Origin: Trachythela sp. YZ-2020
Taxonomy: Eukaryota; Cnidaria; Anthozoa; Malacalcyonacea; Clavulariidae
Reading direction: 5' to 3'
DNA length: 64,000 nt
Assembly: GCA_016169945.1 (NCBI GenBank)
Contig: JADLSH010000393.1
Coordinates: forward strand, 12,395,001-12,459,000
Made by a program: the position numbers and the translations under genes. Below are positions 56,644-64,000 of this stretch, piece by piece (within the stretch, counting starts at the first letter, position 1; each line of letters begins with the position of its first letter). Under the pieces are notes generated by a model, which was not told the origin of the DNA, did not search any database, and was given only the letters and a program-made list of their open reading frames with translations.

Positions 56644-58556
56644 ACCTGCGATGCTACAATTCGCCACGTATTCCCTGGTAGTGTCTACAAAGTCCCACAA
56701 ACAATCTTTGAGTTGCTTGAAGACGAAGGAATTGATATCCCGGACGAGTTAAAGCATTTCCCTTACCGTGCGACTTATGACTTTGAGTGTTATTTCCAGC
56801 GTGAGACACAGCATCCGAGAAACACGACGAAACTTACATGGGAGGCTGAACATATCCTGTTGAGTGTCTCGGTATGTTCGAATGTACCTGGATACGAGGA
56901 GCCTAAATGTTTCGTCCCGACGGGAAATACAGCGGAAATGATTAAACGGTTCGTGGAGTATCTGATCGAAATCAGCCAAGAAACTTATACCAAAATGCTA
57001 GAGCGTTTTAGGGACGTGTTTGATCAAATAGAAGAACGTATTTCAGACAACGAAGCGAGACAGGTATGTGTAAGCTACTGGACCTTTATATAACATTTGT
57101 TTTTATTTATTATTTTTATATCCTTTTAGATGAGCGAAGTAGATGGCAGCCAAGAGATCGAAGAAAAAACAGGCGAGGTATGATATCCCCCTCGTATATA
57201 TTTACTCACTAGACCTGTTTTACTTATTACTCCTTCCTATATCTTTTAAGGTCAGCGAAGGAGAGAACGTCAAGGTACACCCCTTAGAGAAATTACAAGA
57301 GACGCTAACGTTGTATTTGATGGAACTACCGGTACTGGGCTTCGACTCGGGAAGATCGGGCCCTCAACGCGGCGAAAACATCATTCTTCTCCTATCTAGT
57401 GAAACACGAGTCGCTCAAATTTGTGATAAAACGGAACAACGACCATATGTGTTTGAAAACCTTTCACTTAAAGTTTCTGGATACTACCAACTACCTTGCT
57501 CCCGGGTTCAGTTACGAACAGTTCATTACAGTTCGCAGACGAAAGGATACTTTCCATACGAATGGGTTGATTCGATTGACAAGTTGAACTGTCCAACTCT
57601 ACCACCGCAGCAAGCGTTCCATTCTACGTTATCCAGTACGGATATCACAGACGTACAGTACGAGTATTGTCAGCGCGTTTGGGTCGATCGAGAATAATAT
57701 GCAGACATTTCGAGATTGCTAATGGCATAATATGCCAGGTTTACGAGCACAATCGAGAAAAGCCTACCATGAAGTATCTATTCTCGAACGTTCCCAATAC
57801 CTATTTCTCGTTGTTCTCTGAGAAAGATAAAGACTTCTATTACACCATGAAAGACAATAATGTTGGCGGACCGAGTATAATATTCAACAGATACCACGAG
57901 AAAGATAAAACATTTATACGCGACGTAGAAATGCGAGCGAAAGGTGTTGACACAAAACCGTGCGAGAGAGTAGTTGGCTTCGATGCAAATGCACTTTACC
58001 TTTGGGCGATCATGCAGGACATGCCAACGGGTAATTACACGAGACGAATGGAAGAAGACGGTTTCAAGAATCGGTTCAGTGGGAAAATGGCTGTTGAGTG
58101 GTTGGAGTGGGAGGCATATCAACGAGGGATCCATATCAGACACGATACAACAACACAGAGAAACGAATTGGTCCACGTGGCTCTCCTGTCGATGGTTTCT
58201 GCTCTGAGACACAGGCTGTGTTTCAATTCCAAGGTAAATATAAGTGTAGTTGATTTTCGTAGATTAACTTAATTGCGTGGGCCTAGACATTCATTGTGTG
58301 GGCATAGCCTAATTGATTTTTGGCAAATGCGTGGGATGTACTAAAATTGTACTTTTCTTTATTTGGTTGTTATTGGCATGGTCATGACTGTCATCTGAAC
58401 GAAGGTAAAGAGATCAATACGACGCGGGACAAACCTATGCAAGAGTTACTTGAAGAGACGAAGAAAAATAGTGCGTATATTCGAGCCCAAGGTTACAATC
58501 TGGTCGAATGTTGGGAATGTGAATGGCGTGTCTCGAAGGGGACCAACCGTCTCCCC
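56644..58556 (+). pseudogene. PolB exonuclease domain, motif A and nuclease-like insert
   Basis: After LINE-D the gene resumes with IRHVFPGSVYKVPQ and YRATYDFECYF, a likely Exo I motif (Asp, Glu). Introns at 57064-57129 and 57178-57250 have clean GT-AG ends. ELPVLGFDSG with YDLNAAKT in the next frame fits Exo II. KDNNVGGPSIIFNRYHEK leads to VVGFDANALYLWAIMQDMPT, the polymerase motif A. A further intron begins at 58234, but the expected acceptor at 58364-58365 reads TG, not AG. FGCYWHGHDCHLNEG (from 58353) resembles the Vsr-type nuclease core. Frameshifts and stops near 57350 and 57700 make it dead. Confidence 0.7.
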
Positions 58557-61540
58557 TACGACCTCCAGCAACAGGACAAAGTATTCCCGTCCGCATTACC
58601 CAACGCTATCCCTGTAGAAAATTAATCCCAAGCCGCTTCTGCTCTCACCAATTAGTTTCGACCTCTACACATATAAAACTAAAGTATTCATTCCCAACAT
58701 TACTCCTTAGCAACACTAGATCCATGGTAAACAAACTAGACGAATTAGATGGCGTCGTATCTGTTAATGCATGTGACATTGCAGTTATTACTGAAACATG
58801 GCTCACATCCAAAATTACAAATGACCTTATTTCTATACCTGGCTACGTGCATATTCGAAGGGATCGCCCTGATGATGGCGGTGGGCTATGTACCTTTTTA
58901 TCAAATAGCATTAATTTTCTACACTTGAAAAATTTCGACGACCCAAATCTCGAAACACAATGGTTCTTGCTCAGACTGAATCGTCTTCCTAGAGGAATAA
59001 ACTCTATAATACTTGTTACTGTTTATCACCCCCCTGGAAATGACGATTATGTTTTGCGTAATCACATTTTTCAAAACCTTGATGCTGCTCTGAACACACA
59101 TCCCAATTCAGGAATTATGTTGGACTTCAATCAATTTAAGTCTGGGCAATTGTGCTCGTCATTCAAGTTAAAAAAACTTGTTACCAACCCAACACGAGGC
59201 ACTAGAATACTTGATCAAATTTACTCATCATTAGCTGATTTTTACGGCACGACTGAAATCCTTCCTCCTATCGGCAAATCTGATCACTCCACCATTCGTT
59301 TAAATCCTTCTTTGAAAAATCCCGTTAGCCACCAAAGCATAAGAACGGTTGATCGCCTGTGCCGCCCAGTAAATAAACAAGCTTTTTCTGAAGCGTTATC
59401 TCGTGTTAACTGGTCTTCATTTTATATCGTATTTACTCAGTTGAAGATCAATTACTGAAAAAATGGACACCTATCTTCCATTACAGTACACTATAACTTA
59501 CCCTAAAGACAAACCGTGGATAACTTCAGACATTAAGCAAGCTATAACCAAACGACAATGTGCCTGGACTACTGGAAATATCGGTAAATACACCTTTCAT
59601 CGTAACAAAGTCCGGCGATTATGTCGGCGATCCCGACGTCTTTTTTACATATCTACAGTTAAGGACACGCAAAACCGTAATGCCAAACAATGGTGGAATA
59701 ATATTAAACGTCTAGCTGGTCTCTCAAACCGGCAACAGCTAACCAGTATCACCCATGACGTGATGACGGTCAAATTTTAGAAGATGAATACCTTGTTGAG
59801 CACTTCGCAAAATCATTCTGCAGTGTAGCTGAAGATATTGGACCTTTGAACTTTGATCCTGTCCCTGTTTCTGTAGTCCCTGAAGAGTATATCATCTCTC
59901 CAGCTCAAGTCCATGAGGTGCTATCTAATATCAATGTTCAGAAAGCCTCCGGTCCGGATGAGATACCTAATTGGCTACTTAAGACTAATGCTGACTCGCT
60001 TTGCTCTCCAATCGCATCCTTATTCAATGCCTCGATTAGCCAAGGCTCACTTCCCTCCTTATGGAAATCAGCTGATGTTTTACCTATCCCAAAGATCAAC
60101 AACCCCCAGATTGCCAGAGAAGACCTACGACCTATCTCATTGACACCAACAATCAGTAAAGTCTTGGAAGGCTTCGTTTTTAAATGGTTGTTTAAACAGA
60201 TCTCTCCTAATATTGACCCCGATCAATATGGAAACATTAAGAATTGTTCTACCTGCACGCACGCTCTAATCCACATGATCCACAATTGGCTAGAGTCTAC
60301 CGATTCTTCTGGATCTGTAATTCGTGTCTGCATGATTGATTTCTCTAAAGCTTTTGATAGGATTGATCACAACCTCCTCATCAGCAAATTGCAAGTACTT
60401 GGTGTTCACCCCTGTCTAATTAACTGGTGCGCTGATTTCCTTCGTTGCCGATACTTAAGAGTCAAATTGAGATCGAACAAATCGTCTTGGAAGCCAATAC
60501 AGCAGGTGTACCACAAGGAACTAAACTTGGTCCCATGTTGTTCCTTATCATGATAAACGATTTAAAAACACAACATACTTTGTACAAATACGTTGACGAC
60601 TGCACAAATTATGAAGTAGTTGTTAAACCCTACACTAGCTGCATACAGCACGACATAGATGAAATCCAAAATTGGACGGAGAGTAATAATATGCTCCACA
60701 ATGTTAAAAAGACTAAAGAACTTCAAATATCGTTTCTTAAAGAAGTGTCCTTATTTGATAACCTAATCGCCAGTAATAATGTAGTGGAAATCGTACCTAG
60801 CTTCAAACTTCTTGGTCTCATAATAACGTCTGACTTATCCTGGGATCAACATATCGACTATATCTGTTCGAAAGCCAGTAAACGCTTGTACTCTATTAGA
60901 ATCTTAAAACACTCCGGCATTCCCAATGGCGACCTGATACACGTTTATTGTGCATTTATTAGACCTATTTTGGAATATGCCTGTCAAGTGTGGCATTTTT
61001 CTCTTCCACAAAAGTTGTCCCAACTAATAGAACTGATTCAGGAAAGAGTTGTTAAGATCATCTTACCGGGAAATCTAACATATAACGACCGGCTCACCAG
61101 ATTAAACTTAAAACCATTGGCGGAACGCAGACAACAACTTTGCTACAAACTGTATAAGTCAATTATCCAAAATAAGTCAACTAATAAACTGTACGAGCTT
61201 CTCCCCGAACCTAAGGAACACTCATATTCCTTACGTGATCCAAGATTTCTACCGTTGATTAACGCTAAAACTGACAGGTTCGCGAAATCGTTTATCTGCC
61301 AAGCAGTGAAACTCTATGGCAATTGTACGTTGGAGTGATCTAATTATTTTAGTGATATTAATCTAATAGTTTTTAGCTTATAAGAACGTAATTAAATATC
61401 TAAATTTTAAACTCTAGAATTTTACTAAGGTTGAATTATTGTAAATACTAGTATACGCGTTTATAGTCTATTTTATGTAAAATCAAGTTTTTTTTGTCCC
61501 TATATTTAGGTGACAAACAAGTTGATTCTTCTAATAAAAT
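58557..61540 (+). mobile_element. Second LINE insertion (LINE-E), frameshifted
   Basis: Endonuclease frame to 59458: LSNTRSMVNKLDELDGVVSV, AVITETWLTS (catalytic Glu), VTVYHPPGND, GIMLDFNQF (degenerate GDFN) and GKSDHSTI. A linker frame runs 59463-59780. RT frame 59846-60553: KASGPDEIPNWLLK, CMIDFSKAFDRIDH (motif A). After a shift, 60445-61338: GVPQGTKLGPMLFLIMINDL and YKYVDDCTNY (YVDD, motif C). The 3' end is near AATCATAAAAATCATAAAC at about 61540. A different family from LINE-D, with three frameshifts. Exact 5' border is uncertain. Confidence 0.85.
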
Positions 61541-62764
61541 CATAAAAATCATAAACAAAGACCTGCAACGGTTCATCGCGACTCGGCTGCGAAGACCCTT
61601 AGATAGGATGAAAACAATGACAATGCAGAGTATCTTAACAGCTGTCAAGAACACTTTTCGGGTGAAACATCCACGTTCCGGAACATCTACGAGAACACTT
61701 TCATGAAATGTGTCCAATATTCAAGAACACGGAGATATCCAGAGACGATATCGGTGAATATATGAAGTCATACGCTGAACAGAACAAAATCATGAATCGA
61801 CCAAGACGGAGTTTAATCGGCAGTATGATTGGAACTAAAATCTTACTGGCAACCCCTCTGATAAAGTGGTATTTGGAGCATGGTTTAGAGGTAACCCGTG
61901 TTTATCAAGCGGTAGAGTATTCCCCAAAAGCATGTTTCAAACCGTTTGGTGACGCAGTTTCGGACGCTCGTCGCACTGGTGATAGTGACCCCTCTAAAAA
62001 GATCATCGCCAACACGATGAAGTTAGTCGGGAACTCCTCGTACGGAAAAACGATCACAAATAAAGAACGGCATCGCGAAGTAAAATTCTGCGACGATGAT
62101 GACGTGTCTGTTTCCGTTCGCGAGCTCAGCCCAATTGATAAAGACACGTATGAAGTTATGGGCTCCAAGAAGAAAATCAAGTTGGATCTCCCGTTGCAAG
62201 TAGGTTTCTTTGTGTATCAGTACGCAAAGTTGCGCATGTTAGAGTTCTACTACGACTGTCGCGATAAATATATCGACCGGTCTGATTTTGAATACTGCGA
62301 GATGGATACAGACATTGCGTACATTGCAATAAGTGGAGAGATAGTGTTGATGCGATGTTAGACCAGAAATGGGGGAAGCATTTATTGAAGATAAATCTAA
62401 TTGGTTTCCGCGTACGGACACCATAGAACATGCTCGTTATGATAAAAGGACGCCGGGTTTATTTAAAATAGAATGGGAGGGAGATGGAATTGTGAGCCTG
62501 TGTAGTAAAACGTATTATTGTTTTGGGAGTGGTAAAGACAAATTTAGTTGTAAAGGTTTAAATAGGAATATTAATGTTATTAACAAGGAGAAGTATTTAG
62601 ATGTAATTTTAACTAAACGTAGTGGATCAGGTGTAAATAGGGGCTTTAGGGTTTTAAACAATCAGATGTGTACTTATGTTCAAACGAAAAACGCTTTTAG
62701 TTATTTCTATCCAAAACGTAAAGTGTTGGAGGACGGTGTTTCCACTATTCTATTAGATATTTAA
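61541..62764 (+). pseudogene. PolB C-terminal domain (motifs B and C, thumb)
   Basis: DLQRFIATRLRRPLDRMKTM (61556 on) shifts frame near 61680, then CPIFKNTEISRDDIGEYM and PRRSLIGSMIG lead to MKLVGNSSYGKTITNKE, the motif B KxxxNSxYG. EYCEMDTDIAYIAISG is motif C with the usual Ser after DTD replaced by Ile. The last frame (62369-62764) has CFGSGKDKFSCKGLN and YPKRKVLEDGVST, the usual C-terminal end. Two frameshifts and the Ile change indicate a dead gene. Confidence 0.75.
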
Positions 62765-62784
62765 GTGTGTGTGTGTGTGTGTGT
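62765..62784. repeat. (GT)n microsatellite
   Basis: Ten GT units directly after the PolB stop codon. Confidence 0.9.
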
Positions 62785-62942
62785 AAATAGTAAATACATA
62801 ATTTTCAAAACCACATGTCTGTTGTCTTTGGCTGGGTGGGTGGATCCCATCAATCTAGCGTTTCGGGACTCCCGGGAAACTATTTGTCCTTGCGGGAAAT
62901 TTCTTACTTTAATGGAGTTATTCAAAGGACAGTAAGGTCTAC

Positions 62943-62990
62943 AAAAGTCCCGCAGGGGTCATTTAAAGTCCCGCAGGGGTCATTTAAAAT
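62943..62990. repeat. 23-24-bp tandem duplication
   Basis: AAAGTCCCGCAGGGGTCATTT occurs twice in a row. Confidence 0.9.
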
Positions 62991-63024
62991 GTTATACATT
63001 TTCAAAAATGTTTCAGTGTACACC

Positions 63025-63084
63025 ATGCCTCGAACGCGTAAAGACTGTCCGATTTGCGGAAAGAAAAGTTTGTTAAAATTATAA
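63025..63084 (+). pseudogene. Small Cys-rich ORF start downstream of PolB
   Basis: MPRTRKDCPICGKKSLLKL then a stop; the following bases continue as NHLADI in another frame, which would complete a C2H2-like unit. It looks like the frameshifted start of a small zinc-finger protein placed between polymerase and ATPase. Confidence 0.45.
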
Positions 63085-63295
63085 AACCATTTGGCAGACA
63101 TTCCTGAACTGTCTTGTTAAGAAAGGCAACCTTTTCTGATTCGCGCTAAAGCTATATCTTTAGACCTAGAAGTTGTTTTGAATTAGTTGCATAGAATGGT
63201 CAGAAACACTAAGAAGCGGTCAAAATGGTATAAATAAGTTCGTACAAAATATTTTCATTTCATTCTCACGATGTAGCTATAGCATACAGCTAACA

Positions 63296-63375
63296 CACCC
63301 TTTTGGCCTCCTTGTGTCCGGTGGGACAAAATCAGGCAAAACAACAAAAACCTTTTGGCTTACGTTGACATTATG
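63296..63375 (+). pseudogene. P-loop ATPase fragment
   Basis: HPFGLLVSGGTKSGKTTKTF contains a Walker A motif (GGTKSGKT) in the context HPF.LLVSG, seen in genome-packaging-type ATPases of Polintons and relatives (family knowledge). A stop follows 25 codons later, and retroelement-like sequence begins at 63376. Only the N-terminal strand and P-loop are left. Confidence 0.55.
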
Positions 63376-64000
63376 ATTGATTGATTGATAATAGTATTTA
63401 TTCAGGAAAACCAACATCACAAGTTGTGTTTTTCAGAAGGTCCCTGAGAAACTATAGAAATACAAAAGATTATACAACTAGTAGTTACTATCGCAAGGAA
63501 AGTGCTGCCTTGACGCCCAAACTGCATGCAAAATTCCTCGACCAAATAGTAATATTGAACGTATTTATATTGTTAATGGCACACTGTATGTATAGATTTA
63601 TTCTCTTGTCCAAACGATGAGATTACAACAGTGCGATTACAACACTGTGATTATTGTAAATAATAATATATTAGTACACATGCTAAACAAACATGTCACA
63701 ACAGTCTTTGTTCCCAATCTGTAGATATTTCATTTCATATTTATTTAGCATTTAGCTTCCATCAGTGTTCATCTGTACTGTCCAGTGAATTGTCAAAATA
63801 CATGATTATACAGCAAACCAACATAATAGTATATCTCTCCAAAACAACTGTGAGCAGGGATCCACATGACATATGTTGGAAATATTTAATTCTTTATATC
63901 GCAGATTCCATCCCATTACAGATGATGTAATATATCCATATTATTTTGTAAGTATGCAACAACCATTTTTTTCAAGTAAATATAACATAATTTATCAACC
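63376..64000 (-). other. Possible 3' end of a minus-strand retroelement
   Basis: (ATTG)n at 63376-63388 followed by ATAATAGTATTTATTCAGG reads in complement as an AATAAA-containing LINE tail with (CAAT)n. No RT is visible before the window ends, so this is a weak call. Confidence 0.35.

Overview
This window looks like AT-rich, intron-bearing metazoan DNA, most likely cnidarian. The evidence is one intact single-exon rhodopsin-type receptor, GT-AG introns in a transposon-borne polymerase, several GIY-YIG Penelope-like retroelements (PLEs), CR1/Jockey-type LINEs and many hAT, piggyBac, Mutator and mariner-like MITEs. No tRNA or rRNA gene was recognised. The species cannot be fixed from the sequence.

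Layout. 1-2.2 kb: a head-to-head pair of PLE-1 3' ends, the right one ending in a well-formed hammerhead ribozyme and a (TA)n tract. 3-15 kb: decayed LINE pieces, nested MITEs (several with exact target-site duplications) and a 21-bp minisatellite next to a hexamer microsatellite. 15.9-17.2 kb: the GPCR on the minus strand, the only convincing intact host gene. 18.5-20.2 kb: a minus-strand LINE split by a MITE. 22.7-25 kb: mariner-like foldbacks and PLE tails. 26.2-28.2 kb: a 13-bp palindromic satellite. 29-47 kb: an old segmental duplication of roughly 10 kb invaded by three PLE families, with hammerheads on both strands. 48-50.8 kb: a 906-bp tandem repeat. 50.8-63.4 kb: an integrase fragment, then a broken zinc-finger/family B DNA polymerase gene carrying two LINE insertions, then a small Cys-rich ORF and a Walker A ATPase fragment. 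The last set resembles a degraded Polinton/Maverick-like element.

The most interesting material is the PLE set. Four sequence-distinct hammerhead types (two well formed, one plausible, one degenerate) each lie about 33-45 nt downstream of a TATA-like box. Several of these tails share a GAGCACTCT motif and several end at (TA)n. Two PLE families independently form palindromic dimers with the hammerheads facing outward. The polymerase region is second: it shows exonuclease and polymerase motifs, C2H2 fingers, introns (one with a lost acceptor) and a GCYWHGHDC motif reminiscent of Vsr-type nucleases. Almost everything except the GPCR is mobile-element sequence in various stages of decay, so most open frames are not host genes.
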